Of a stretch of 59,723 nt of DNA, positions 17,863 to 26,653 are shown piece by piece (the stretch's first letter is position 1; every line of letters begins with the position of its first letter). A program made the translations under genes and the position numbers. The DNA lies in contig JAUIEF010000011.1 in NCBI GenBank assembly GCA_030428785.1, forward strand, positions 1-59,723, in the 5' to 3' direction. The stretch comes from a bacterium (GTDB lineage: Bacteria > Planctomycetota > B15-G4). Under the pieces are notes generated by a model. The model was not told the DNA's origin. It was given only the letters and a program-made list of their open reading frames with translations, and made no database searches.

Positions 17863-19392
17863 CTACGCGACCTGCCGCGGCGCGGCGGAGCCCTTGACCG
17901 ACGGCACCTGCACCTGGATGCGGTGCGACTCGCTGGTCCAGCCGCTCGACTTCACGCGCACGCGGTGCTTGTGGCGCCGGCGCAGGATCTCGATGAGGTC
18001 GAGCACGAGCACCGGGTGCCGCAGGGTCGTGAGCACGCGCTCCCACTTGCGGTGCAGGAACGCGCGCCAGTTCTTCACGGCCTTGTGGTGCCGCTCGATG
18101 AGCCGCTCGCGCTCCTTGACGAGCTCGTCGTGCGTGAAGCGCGGGTGCTTCCAGAACTCGCTGTGGTGCCAGAAGTGGAACTCGTGCTCGGTGACGTCGC
18201 CGATGAGCTGGTCCTTGATCTCCTCGTACACCTCGGTGCCGGGGATGGGGACCAGGATCGAGCAGCTGATGGCGTCCGGCCGCGCCTCGCAGATGAGGTC
18301 CTCGGTGAGGAGGTGGTCCTCCTGCGTGTCGCTCGGGAAGCCGTAGAGCACGAAGAACTTGTAGTAGATGCCGATCTGCCGCGTGAGCTTGGCGCCCGCG
18401 AGGATCTTCTCGGGCGTCACGTCCTTCTTCATGGTGAGCAGGACGTTCGGCGAGCCGGACTCGAGGCCGAAGTAGATCTTCACGCAGCCGGCGCGGCGCA
18501 TCCACCGCAGCATCTCGAAGTCGACGGTGTCGACGCGCGACTCGCAGCTCCACTCGAACGACAGCCCGCGGCGCACGATCTCCTTGCAGATGCCGATGAC
18601 CCGCTTGCGCTGGATGGTGAAGAGGTCGTCGAAGAAGAAGATCTGGGGCGGGTTGTACGTGCGCAGCAGGTGCTCGATGAGGTCGACGGCGCGCTCGGGC
18701 CGCATCGCGCGGTACTGGCGCGGCGTCATCTCGGCGTCGCAGAAGGTGCACGAGTACGGGCACCCGCGGCTCGTCATGATCGAGATGCCGGGCGTCACCA
18801 TCTGCCGCATGTACCGCGGCATGTCGTACAGGTGGTACGCGGGGAAGGGCACCTCGTTCATGTCGGCGACGAGCGGGCGGCGCGGCGTCTGCACCTGCTC
18901 GCCGTCGCGCAGGAAGGTGATGCCCTGGATGTCGCCCCAGGTCTCCGGCCGGTCCTTCGCCTGGAGCACCTCGGGGAGCGTGAGGTCACCCTCGCCCTGG
19001 ACGCAGATGTCCGCCGCGCCGGCCTCGAGGAAGTACTCGGGGTTCGTGGTCGGGTGCGGCCCGCCGAGGATCGTGAAGCGGCCGAGCTCCTGCTTGCAGA
19101 TCGTGCCGAGCTCGCGCGCGCGCTTCGCGTTGGGCGTGAGTGACGAGATGCCCACCGCGTCCGCCCAGAGCATGCCCTCCTTGAGGGTCTCGAGGTCGTC
19201 GATGGAGTCGTCGAGCAGCCGGACCTCGTAGCCGCCGATGTCGAGGAGGCGCGCCGCGAGGGTCGCGATGCCCAGGGGCGGGTAGATCTCGTCCCGCGAG
19301 TACTCGCCGCGGGTCGTGTCCTCCTGCGCGTACGTGTCGGCCGCCCGGCTCCGGACGGTCTGCGACTTGGCATACACCAGCGCGATCTTCAC
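17863..19392 (-). CDS. B12-binding domain radical SAM protein
   Basis: The 509-residue protein has an N-terminal cobalamin-binding Rossmann domain (about residues 1-150, with ILGGPHPTTNPEYFLEAGA) and a radical SAM domain with the [4Fe-4S] ligands Cys211, Cys215 and Cys218 in RGCPYSCTFCDAE. Radical SAM/B12 enzymes often methylate unactivated carbons or modify lipids and natural products. The architecture fits the large P-methyltransferase/BchE/HpnJ-like group but the substrate is unknown. A basic C-terminal extension follows residue 400. The start is a GTG embedded in GTGA repeats. No neighbouring pathway gene helps with the substrate. Confidence 0.92.
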   Translation of the reverse strand: MKIALVYAKSQTVRSRAADTYAQEDTTRGEYSRDEIYPPLGIATLAARLLDIGGYEVRLLDDSIDDLETLKEGMLWADAVGISSLTPNAKRARELGTICKQELGRFTILGGPHPTTNPEYFLEAGAADICVQGEGDLTLPEVLQAKDRPETWGDIQGITFLRDGEQVQTPRRPLVADMNEVPFPAYHLYDMPRYMRQMVTPGISIMTSRGCPYSCTFCDAEMTPRQYRAMRPERAVDLIEHLLRTYNPPQIFFFDDLFTIQRKRVIGICKEIVRRGLSFEWSCESRVDTVDFEMLRWMRRAGCVKIYFGLESGSPNVLLTMKKDVTPEKILAGAKLTRQIGIYYKFFVLYGFPSDTQEDHLLTEDLICEARPDAISCSILVPIPGTEVYEEIKDQLIGDVTEHEFHFWHHSEFWKHPRFTHDELVKERERLIERHHKAVKNWRAFLHRKWERVLTTLRHPVLVLDLIEILRRRHKHRVRVKSSGWTSESHRIQVQVPSVKGSAAPRQVA

Positions 19393-19632
19393 TCACTCAC
19401 TCTCACTCGCTGGGGACCCCGCCCTCGTCGCGGTGGATGTCCCCCAGGGACTCCTCATCAGGTCCCCGGTCGGGCGTTCCCGAATCGCCCGGCCCCACGG
19501 AGACACGACCGGGGTCGCCTCTCGCAACGACCCCAGTGGGGAGAGTCTATCCCGGATCCGGAGGGTCGGGGGAATTGGCGGTCATTCTCCCGCCACGGGA
19601 TCGCCGTCGGATCGCGGCTTGCCGGCTCGCCG

Positions 19633-19656
19633 GGGTGTAAGCGTACACTTACACCC
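19633..19656. promoter_or_regulatory. Perfect inverted repeat, probable repressor operator
   Basis: GGGTGTAAG and CTTACACCC form a perfect 9-bp inverted repeat around the 6-base spacer CGTACA. It ends 20 bases before the ATG of the FG-GAP protein gene and lies just upstream of its GGGAGGA ribosome binding site. The shape (GTGTAAG-N6-CTTACAC) is that of a dimeric regulator site such as TetR or GntR family proteins use. No such regulator is encoded in the window. Confidence 0.6.
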
Positions 19657-19676
19657 ACGCTTCCCGGGAGGACGCC

Positions 19677-21254
19677 ATGACCACCCCCGCCCGACTCCTC
19701 GTCCCGCTGCTCGCGGCCTGCACCACCCTCGCGCCGGCCTCCGTCGGCCCCGCCCTCGCGCCCGACGTCCTGCACCTCGGGCCGGCGCTCCACCGCACCG
19801 TCCTGCCGCTCGACCTCGGCGAAGGACGGGGCGCCGACCTCGTCGTCGTCGACGAGGGCCGCGACGCCGGACGCCGGGTCCGCGTGGCCCGCCGCTCGGG
19901 CGGGACCTGGACGATCGACCCCGGGACGTCGCTCCGCCCCGAGGTCGTGTTCGTCGACGTGGCGACCGTGGGCGGTCGCGAGCGCCTCCTCACCTTCGAG
20001 CCGGGCCGCGTGAGCGCCTTCGACCCGGCGACGTCGACGGAGCACGCGCTCGTCACGGTCGCCTGGGACGTCCGCCCCTCGCCGGAGGGCGGCCTGCCGC
20101 GCGTCGACGTCACCCGCGACCTCGACGGGGACGGCCTCGAGGACCTCGTGCTCCCCGACACGTCGGGCTTCCTCGTCGCGCGCCAACGCCCCGACGGGTC
20201 CTTCCTCCCGCCGCGCCGCTACGGACCGCCCGAGCCCTTCGCCGCGCGGACGGCCCTCGGCGACGACACGCCCTACGGCGAGCGCGGGATCACCCCGCTC
20301 ACGCTGCCCGCCTACCTCTCCCGGGTCCACGTCCTGGACCACGACGGCGACGGCCGTCCGGACCTCGCCTTCCTCGACCACGACCACCTCGACGTGCACC
20401 ACCAGCTCGCGTCGGGGGACTTCTCGTCGGTCCCGCGCCCCGTCGTCGTCGAGGTGGCCTGCGAGGGCGAGGCCTACGCCATGGTCTTCGGCTACGAGGA
20501 CGCCGGGTTCACCTCGCTCCTCGCGGGATGGCGTCCCACGACCCGCCGCACGTTCCTCCAGGAGATCCGCGACCTCACCGGGGACGGCGTCGCCGACCTG
20601 CTGACGCTCACGCTCGAGGGCCGCAGCCCGTTCCGCATGCGCTCGACCTTCGCCGTGCACCCCGGGAGCACCGGCCCGGCGGGGGTGACCTTCGCGCCCG
20701 GGCCCGTGAGCAGCTTCCGGTCCGGCGGGCGCGCGGGCGGCATGCAGACCTGGGGCTACGCGACCGTCCGCATCGAGGACCTCGACGGCGACGGCCTGCC
20801 GGAGGTGCTCCTGCGGCAGGTGGACACCGGCGCCCTCGGGACGCTCCGCGCGATGACGGGGAACGCCGTCACCGTGCAGGTGGAGGTCTTCCACGGGGAG
20901 GCCGGCGGCGCGTTCGCCGAGCGACCGACGGCCGTCCGGCGCGTCCGTCCGGCGTTCGACCCCGGCGGACGGCACGGCGTCTTCTTCCCGGCCGTCGCGC
21001 TGGGCGACCTCGACGGCGACGGCCTCGCGGACCTGCTCATGGGCGCCGACCGGCGGACGGCGTCCGTGTTCGCCGGCCTCGACGACACCCGGCACTTCGC
21101 GGACGTGCCGTACGCAGCGTCCGTCGGCATGCCGGCGGACGAGCGGGACCTGTTCCTCGCGGACGTGGACGGTGACGGCCGGCAGGACGTCGTCGTCGAG
21201 CACGCCGACGGCCCGGGCGGCGGCGCGCGCCTCGCGATCCACCGGGTCCGGTAG
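19677..21254 (+). CDS. Secreted FG-GAP/VCBS repeat protein
   Basis: A GGGAGGA ribosome binding site precedes the ATG. The 525-residue protein starts with a signal peptide ([18 protein letters not shown]). It carries about six Ca2+-loop repeats ([57 protein letters not shown]) of an integrin-alpha-like beta-propeller. No enzymatic motif is visible. It stands alone on the plus strand behind the inverted repeat at 19633, so it is likely under specific control. Confidence 0.88.
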   Translation: MTTPARLLVPLLAACTTLAPASVGPALAPDVLHLGPALHRTVLPLDLGEGRGADLVVVDEGRDAGRRVRVARRSGGTWTIDPGTSLRPEVVFVDVATVGGRERLLTFEPGRVSAFDPATSTEHALVTVAWDVRPSPEGGLPRVDVTRDLDGDGLEDLVLPDTSGFLVARQRPDGSFLPPRRYGPPEPFAARTALGDDTPYGERGITPLTLPAYLSRVHVLDHDGDGRPDLAFLDHDHLDVHHQLASGDFSSVPRPVVVEVACEGEAYAMVFGYEDAGFTSLLAGWRPTTRRTFLQEIRDLTGDGVADLLTLTLEGRSPFRMRSTFAVHPGSTGPAGVTFAPGPVSSFRSGGRAGGMQTWGYATVRIEDLDGDGLPEVLLRQVDTGALGTLRAMTGNAVTVQVEVFHGEAGGAFAERPTAVRRVRPAFDPGGRHGVFFPAVALGDLDGDGLADLLMGADRRTASVFAGLDDTRHFADVPYAASVGMPADERDLFLADVDGDGRQDVVVEHADGPGGGARLAIHRVR

Positions 21255-21368
21255 CGGCTCGCGACGAGCTCCGACGGAGCGGGCCGTCCCGGCGGCGGAC
21301 CCGACGCGCGTCCGCGACGCGCGACCCGGCGCGCGGGCGTCGCTCCGGAGGGCGGCCGCCGTGGACGC

Positions 21369-21383
21369 GGGCCGGACCGGCCC
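21369..21383. promoter_or_regulatory. Palindrome upstream of the aldolase gene
   Basis: GGGCCGG-A-CCGGCCC is a perfect 15-base palindrome about 65 bases before the aldolase start. It is followed at once by ACTATCCT, a possible -10-like element. It may be an operator or a short hairpin. In this base composition chance occurrence is possible. Confidence 0.3.
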
Positions 21384-21448
21384 ACTATCCTCTGCGCCGA
21401 GGCGTCTCTCCGAACCCCGCCACCGAACCCCCAGCCCCACGGGACCCC

Positions 21449-22339
21449 ATGACCAACGCCCAGCAGCTCGAGAAGATCCGGACCCAGGACGGTTTCATCG
21501 CGGCCCTCGACCAGAGCGGCGGCAGCACGCCCAAGGCGCTGCGCCTCTACGGCATCGAGGAGAGCGCGTACTCCGGCGACGCCGAGATGTTCGACCTCGT
21601 GCACGCGATGCGCACGCGGATCATCACCTCGCCGAGCTTCGGCGGCGACCGCATCCTGGGCGCGATCCTGTTCGAGATGACCATGGACCGCGAGATCGCG
21701 GGCATGGGCACGGCCGACTACCTCTGGAAGGAGAAGCAGGTCGTCCCCTTCCTCAAGGTCGACAAGGGCCTCGCGGACGTGGCCGACGGCGTGCAGGTCA
21801 TGAAGCCCATGCCGGAGCTCGACGCGCTCCTCGAGCGCGGCAAGGCCAAGGGCATCTTCGGCACGAAGATGCGCTCCGTGATCAAGAGCGCCAGCAAGAG
21901 CGGCATCGCCGCGGTGGTCGCGCAGCAGTTCGAGATCGGCAACCGCATCGTCGACGCAGGCCTCGTGCCGATCATCGAGCCCGAGGTCGACATCAACGCC
22001 CCGGACAAGAAGGCGTGCGAGGACATCCTGCTGGCCGAGATCGGCAAGCACCTCGACCAGCTCGGCGACGGCCGGAACGTCATGCTCAAGCTGACGCTCC
22101 CCGAGACGGACGACCTCTACAAGCCGTGCATCGCGCACGACAACGTCCTGCGCGTCGTCGCGCTGTCCGGCGGCTACTCGCGCGAGGAGGCGAACGCCCG
22201 CCTCGCGAGGCAGCACGGCATGGTCGCGAGCTTCTCGCGCGCGCTCAGCGAGGGCCTCAGCGCCCAGCAGAGCGACGAGGAGTTCGACAAGACGCTCGAC
22301 GCCTCCATCCAGTCGATCTTCGACGCCTCCAGGACCTGA
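21449..22339 (+). CDS. Fructose-bisphosphate aldolase, class I
   Basis: This enzyme reversibly cleaves fructose-1,6-bisphosphate to glyceraldehyde-3-phosphate and dihydroxyacetone phosphate. The 296-residue length and the segments [30 protein letters not shown] and PIIEPEVDI match the bacterial class I aldolase group (Schiff-base type, metal independent). The catalytic lysine should be the one in VMLKLTLPE near residue 212. The gene stands alone and converges with the P-type ATPase gene, a 31-base gap separating the two stops. Confidence 0.95.
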   Translation: MTNAQQLEKIRTQDGFIAALDQSGGSTPKALRLYGIEESAYSGDAEMFDLVHAMRTRIITSPSFGGDRILGAILFEMTMDREIAGMGTADYLWKEKQVVPFLKVDKGLADVADGVQVMKPMPELDALLERGKAKGIFGTKMRSVIKSASKSGIAAVVAQQFEIGNRIVDAGLVPIIEPEVDINAPDKKACEDILLAEIGKHLDQLGDGRNVMLKLTLPETDDLYKPCIAHDNVLRVVALSGGYSREEANARLARQHGMVASFSRALSEGLSAQQSDEEFDKTLDASIQSIFDASRT

Positions 22340-22370
22340 CAGGCCACGGCGGAGGTCATTCGGCGCGGAC

Positions 22371-25076
22371 TCACGACGGTGCCTCGCTCCGCCGGCGACT
22401 CTTGACGATCTGACCGACGACGAGCGGCACCGCCGCCGCCGCGAGCACGAGGCCGACCTCGCCCGCCGTCACGGGCACGAGCGCGAGGACCTCGTCGAGG
22501 GGCGGGATCCAGATCACGACGCCCGCGAGCACGACGCAGAGCGCGACGGCACCGAGCATCCAGCGGTTGGACGCCCAGGTCGACGCCCGCAGCCGGCCCC
22601 GCGCCCGGGCGTTGAACGCATGGAGGATCTGCGCCGCCGCGAGCGTGAGGAACGCGAGCGTGCCGGCGCGCCTCACGTCGCCGTCGCGGAGCGCCCACAC
22701 GAAGACCGCGAGCGTGGGCAGCGTCATGAGCAGCGCGTAGACGCTCACCGCCGACGCGAACCGCTTCGACAGGATCGCGGCCGACGGGTCGGCGGGCGGG
22801 CGCTCCATGACGTCCGGCTCGGCCGGCTCCATGGCGAGCGCGAGCGCCGGGAAGACGTCCGTCACGAGGTTCAGCCACAGGATCTGGAGCGGCAGCAGCG
22901 GGAGCGGCATCCCGAACACGCCCGCGACGAGCAGCACGAGCACCTCCGAGAGGTTGCAGCTGAACAGGTAGAAGATGAACTTGCGGATGTCGTCGTCGAT
23001 GACGCGTCCGCCCTCGATGGCGGCCGCGACCGTCTGCAGGCGGTCGTCCGCGAGCACGACGTCGGCCGTCTCCTTCGCGACGTCCGTGCCGCGCACGCCC
23101 ATCGCGACGCCGACGTCCGCGCCCTTGAGCGCCGCCGCGTCGTTCACGCCGTCGCCGAGCATGCCGACGACCTCGCCGCGCGCGCGCAGCCCACGCACGA
23201 TGCGCAGCTTGTCCACCGGCGCCGTGCGGCTGAACACCGCGGCGCGCGCCGCGAGGTCCGTGAGCTCCTCGTCGTCGAGCCGCGCGAGGTGCGTGCCGTC
23301 CACGACCGTCGCGTCGCCGGTCAGGATCCCCAGGTCGCGCGCGACGGCGCCCGCCGTGCGCGGCTGGTCGCCGGTGATCATGACGGTCCGCACGCCCGCC
23401 GCCGCGAAGACGGCGACCGTCTCGCGCACGCCCTCGGCCGGCGGGTCCATGGAGCCGGTGAACGCCAGGAACTCGAGGTCGGCGACGGCCTCCTCGTCGA
23501 GGGCGGGCCCGCCGCCCGCGGGCAGGCGCCGCTGCGCGACCGCCAGCACGCGCAGCCCGCGGTCGGCGAGCGCGTCGTTGAGCGCCGCGAGCTCCGCGCG
23601 CCCCGCGTCGTCGAGCGGGCGCGCGCCCGCCCCGTCCCGCACGGACGTGCACCGCGCGAGCACGCGCTCCGGCGCCCCCTTCACGCACGCGAGGACGCCG
23701 CCCGCGCCGTCCTCGTGGAAGGTCGCCATGAACATGCGCTCGCTCGAGAACGGCACCTCGCCGAGCTCGGGGTGCGCCTCGAGCAGCGCCGCGCGCTCGA
23801 GCCCGGCCTTGCCCGCCGCGGTGAGCAGCGCCGTCTCCGTCGGGTCGCCCTCCGCGACCCAGCCGCCGTCGCGCTCCGCGAGCGACGCGCCGTTGCAGAG
23901 CGCCGCGACGCGCAGCACGTCGTGCACGACGGCACCGAGCCCCTCGCCGTCCGCGCGGACGTCGACGTCGCGGCCGTCGTGCAGCAGCCGGCCCTCCGGC
24001 GCGTGCCCCGTCCCCGTGACCTCGACCTCCGCGGACGGGAACACGAGCCGCGTGACCGTCATCTCGCCGCGCGTCAGCGTGCCCGTCTTGTCCGTGCACA
24101 CGACGGTCACCGCGCCGAGCGCCTCCACCGCGGGCAGCCGCCGCACGAGCGCGCGGTGCCGCGCCATGCGACGCATGCCCACCGCGAGCGTGATCGTCGC
24201 GACGACCGGCAGCCCCTCGGGCACCGCCGCGACGGCCAGCGCGATGCCCGTCTCGACCATGAGCCAGAGGTCGCCGCCGCGCAGCGCTCCGATCCCCGCG
24301 ACGAGCGCCGCGACCCCGAGCGCGAGCCACACGAGCCGCCGCCCCAGCGCGTCGAGCCGGCGCTCGAGCGGCGTCTCGTCGTCCTCCGTCTCCTGCACGA
24401 GCTCGCTGATGCGGCCGACCTCGGTGGCCATGCCCGTCGCGACGACGACGCCGCGCCCGGTCCCGGCCGCCACGAGCGTGCCCTTGTGGAGCATGCCGCG
24501 CCGGTCCGCCAGCGGCGTGTCCGCCTCGACCGCCTCGTCACGCTTGTCCACGGGGAACGACTCGCCCGTGAGCGCCGCCTCGTTCACGGAGAGCTCGGAC
24601 GACTCGATGATCCGGAGATCCGCGGGCACGGCGGCGCCGGGCTCGAGGTCGACGACGTCGCCGGGCACGAGCTCGCGCGCGTCGATCCACACGGGCTCGC
24701 CTCCGTCGCGCACGACCCGCGCGCGCGGCACGTCCAGCGAGCGGAGCGCCTCCATGGACCGCCGCGCCCGCCACTCCGTGAGGAAGCCGATGACCACGTC
24801 GACGAGCAGCACCGCGAGGATGGCCGCGGCGTCGAGGACGTCCTCGAGCACCGCCCACGACACGACGGCCGCCGCGGCGAGCAGCCCCACGAGCAGGCTG
24901 CGGCACTGGTCGACGAGGATGCTCCAGGCCGAGCGCGGCGCCGCGACGAGCAGGGCGTTGGGGCCCGTCTCGGCCAGGCGACGGCGTGCGTCCGGGGTCG
25001 GGAGCCCGGCCGGCGACGCGTCCAGGCGCGCGAGCACCTCGTCGGCGGACAGGGCGTGCCAGGCGTTCGGGGGCAC
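22371..25076 (-). CDS. P-type Ca2+-transporting ATPase (P2A-like)
   Basis: The GTG start has a GGAGGT ribosome binding site five bases upstream. The 901-residue pump has a cation ATPase N-terminal domain, the actuator motif TGES (residues 170-173), the phosphorylation site Asp329 in DKTGTLT and the hinge GDGVND. Ion-site residues match calcium pumps: PEGLP in helix M4 (286-290), SCNLSE in M5 and LNLVTD in M6, with the Asn, Glu, Thr and Asp equivalents of SERCA site II conserved. Ca2+ export from the cytoplasm is therefore likely. A short C-terminal basic tail (KSRRRSEAPS) follows the last helix. Confidence 0.93.
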   Translation of the reverse strand: MPPNAWHALSADEVLARLDASPAGLPTPDARRRLAETGPNALLVAAPRSAWSILVDQCRSLLVGLLAAAAVVSWAVLEDVLDAAAILAVLLVDVVIGFLTEWRARRSMEALRSLDVPRARVVRDGGEPVWIDARELVPGDVVDLEPGAAVPADLRIIESSELSVNEAALTGESFPVDKRDEAVEADTPLADRRGMLHKGTLVAAGTGRGVVVATGMATEVGRISELVQETEDDETPLERRLDALGRRLVWLALGVAALVAGIGALRGGDLWLMVETGIALAVAAVPEGLPVVATITLAVGMRRMARHRALVRRLPAVEALGAVTVVCTDKTGTLTRGEMTVTRLVFPSAEVEVTGTGHAPEGRLLHDGRDVDVRADGEGLGAVVHDVLRVAALCNGASLAERDGGWVAEGDPTETALLTAAGKAGLERAALLEAHPELGEVPFSSERMFMATFHEDGAGGVLACVKGAPERVLARCTSVRDGAGARPLDDAGRAELAALNDALADRGLRVLAVAQRRLPAGGGPALDEEAVADLEFLAFTGSMDPPAEGVRETVAVFAAAGVRTVMITGDQPRTAGAVARDLGILTGDATVVDGTHLARLDDEELTDLAARAAVFSRTAPVDKLRIVRGLRARGEVVGMLGDGVNDAAALKGADVGVAMGVRGTDVAKETADVVLADDRLQTVAAAIEGGRVIDDDIRKFIFYLFSCNLSEVLVLLVAGVFGMPLPLLPLQILWLNLVTDVFPALALAMEPAEPDVMERPPADPSAAILSKRFASAVSVYALLMTLPTLAVFVWALRDGDVRRAGTLAFLTLAAAQILHAFNARARGRLRASTWASNRWMLGAVALCVVLAGVVIWIPPLDEVLALVPVTAGEVGLVLAAAAVPLVVGQIVKSRRRSEAPS

Positions 25077-25084
25077 CGGGACCT

Positions 25085-25106
25085 CCGGTTGCGTGCCGGT
25101 TGCGTG
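25085..25106. repeat. Tandem 11-bp direct repeat in a divergent promoter region
   Basis: CCGGTTGCGTG occurs twice without a gap between the divergent starts of the Ca2+-ATPase and the S1-domain gene. A TAGGAT element ten bases downstream resembles a -10 box on the plus strand. The 11-bp period equals about one helical turn, which suits cooperative binding by a regulator. Function is inferred. Confidence 0.4.
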
Positions 25107-25183
25107 ATGATTGATAGGATGGGCGGCCTCAAGCTAACCCCGCAGGCCGTATGGTCCACCCCCCCTCACGGACGACGGCTCCC

Positions 25184-26596
25184 ATGACCGATCCCAGCCC
25201 GGATCCGACCACGGATCCGTCGGCGTCGGGCGTCCGTACGCTCGCACCCGACGAGGTCCCCGACTTCCTGCGAGACGAACTGTTCTCGCCGGATCGGGAG
25301 CTCCCCATCGTCGCCATCACGAGCTCGCGCCAGACGGGCGCGCCGTGGCTCGACCCGGAGCGGCTCGCGAGCCGGCTCGAAGGGCGCGCGATCGTGCTCG
25401 CCCTCGACACGGGCGAGACGACCTGGGCGCTCTCCGACACGCTGCCCGAGCGCATGGACGTCTACGGCGGCGCGACGCGCATCTGGTGGCCCGGCCTCAC
25501 CGAGCAGTCCGACCCCGTCGACCACCCGCTGCTCTTCGCGCGGACCCGGCGCGACGGCGACCGCGTGTTCCGGCGCGTGCTCGGGCTCGTGCACCCGGCG
25601 GCGCTCGACGGCCTGGAGGTCACGCCCTGGGAGCGCGTGGCGGCGGCCTACGAGGTCGGCGAGATCGTGCCGGGCCGCGTCGTGAGCGTGAAGGACTACG
25701 GTGCCGTCGTCGAGCTGCTGCCGGGCGCCACCGGCCTCGTGCACAAGAGCGAGATGGACTGGACCTTCGTCGAGGACCCGACGGAGTTCGTCGCGCACGA
25801 CGACGTCGTCGCCGTGGAGATCCTCAAGCTGGACCCCGACGCCGGCCGCGCCGAGCTGAGCATGAAGCGCGCCATCGGCCACGACGTGCGCGAGTCGATC
25901 GCGCTCGCGGACGGACGGCCGTTCCTCGAGGCGCAGGCGCTCGTCGACCGCGCGCCGGGTCGGCCGCGCCCCGACGACGACTTCGTCGGCGAGGACGACG
26001 CCGACTACGAGGCCGACGAGCTCGAGGAGCGCATCGACGAGCTCGAGAAGCGGGTCGCGGAGCTCGAGGAGGAGCGCGCGACGCTCACGCGCCGCCTCTC
26101 GGACAAGACGAAGGAGCTGCGCAGCGAGCGCGACCGCCACGAGCACCTGCGGCGCGAGACCTCGCAGGAGACGGATCCCGCGAGCTCGCCCGCGGCCTTC
26201 CTGCTCGGCGTCCGGCTGGCGTACGCGCGGCTGTACTCGGAGTCGGACCGGCACGAGCACCCGCTGCGCCGGATGCGCGTGGGCCCCGACCTCCTCGACG
26301 GTCTGCAGGAGCTCACGGACGTCCCCGTGGACAAGGTGCTCGAGGTGTGCGCGCAGGTCGCGGCGGGCACGGCGCACGACGTCCCCGGTCGGCAGGTGCA
26401 CGAGCTCACCGCGGGCAGCGGCGGCGCGCCGACGCGCATGCGCGAGTCGGACGGCGCGCGGGCCTGGCGCTGCTCGCTCCAGGACAGCACGGCCTCGGCG
26501 CGGCGGCTCCACTGGTGGCAGGTGCCCGGCGACGACGGCGGCACGGTGGAGTTCGCGAACGTCGACGTGCACGACAGCTTCGACATCACGGAGTAG
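25184..26596 (+). CDS. S1 RNA-binding domain protein with a coiled coil
   Basis: I start at MTDPSPDP, because the upstream extension is short and Pro-rich. The 470-residue protein has an unassigned N-terminal alpha/beta domain (about residues 20-150, with PIVAITSSRQTGAPWL and MDVYGGATRIWWPG). An S1 OB-fold follows at about residues 168-235 (GEIVPGRVVSVKDYGAVVEL and AELSMKR). A strongly charged coiled coil lies at about 265-320, and an end domain rich in Glu and Trp closes the protein. The S1 domain implies RNA contact. The full architecture resembles actinobacterial hypothetical proteins, with no known function. It converges on the photolyase gene. Confidence 0.8.
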   Translation: MTDPSPDPTTDPSASGVRTLAPDEVPDFLRDELFSPDRELPIVAITSSRQTGAPWLDPERLASRLEGRAIVLALDTGETTWALSDTLPERMDVYGGATRIWWPGLTEQSDPVDHPLLFARTRRDGDRVFRRVLGLVHPAALDGLEVTPWERVAAAYEVGEIVPGRVVSVKDYGAVVELLPGATGLVHKSEMDWTFVEDPTEFVAHDDVVAVEILKLDPDAGRAELSMKRAIGHDVRESIALADGRPFLEAQALVDRAPGRPRPDDDFVGEDDADYEADELEERIDELEKRVAELEEERATLTRRLSDKTKELRSERDRHEHLRRETSQETDPASSPAAFLLGVRLAYARLYSESDRHEHPLRRMRVGPDLLDGLQELTDVPVDKVLEVCAQVAAGTAHDVPGRQVHELTAGSGGAPTRMRESDGARAWRCSLQDSTASARRLHWWQVPGDDGGTVEFANVDVHDSFDITE

Positions 26597-26653
26597 GCGG
26601 GCGCGCCGGTCCTCCGCGAGGGTGCGCCTGCGCGGCGCGGGCCGCCGTCCCCG

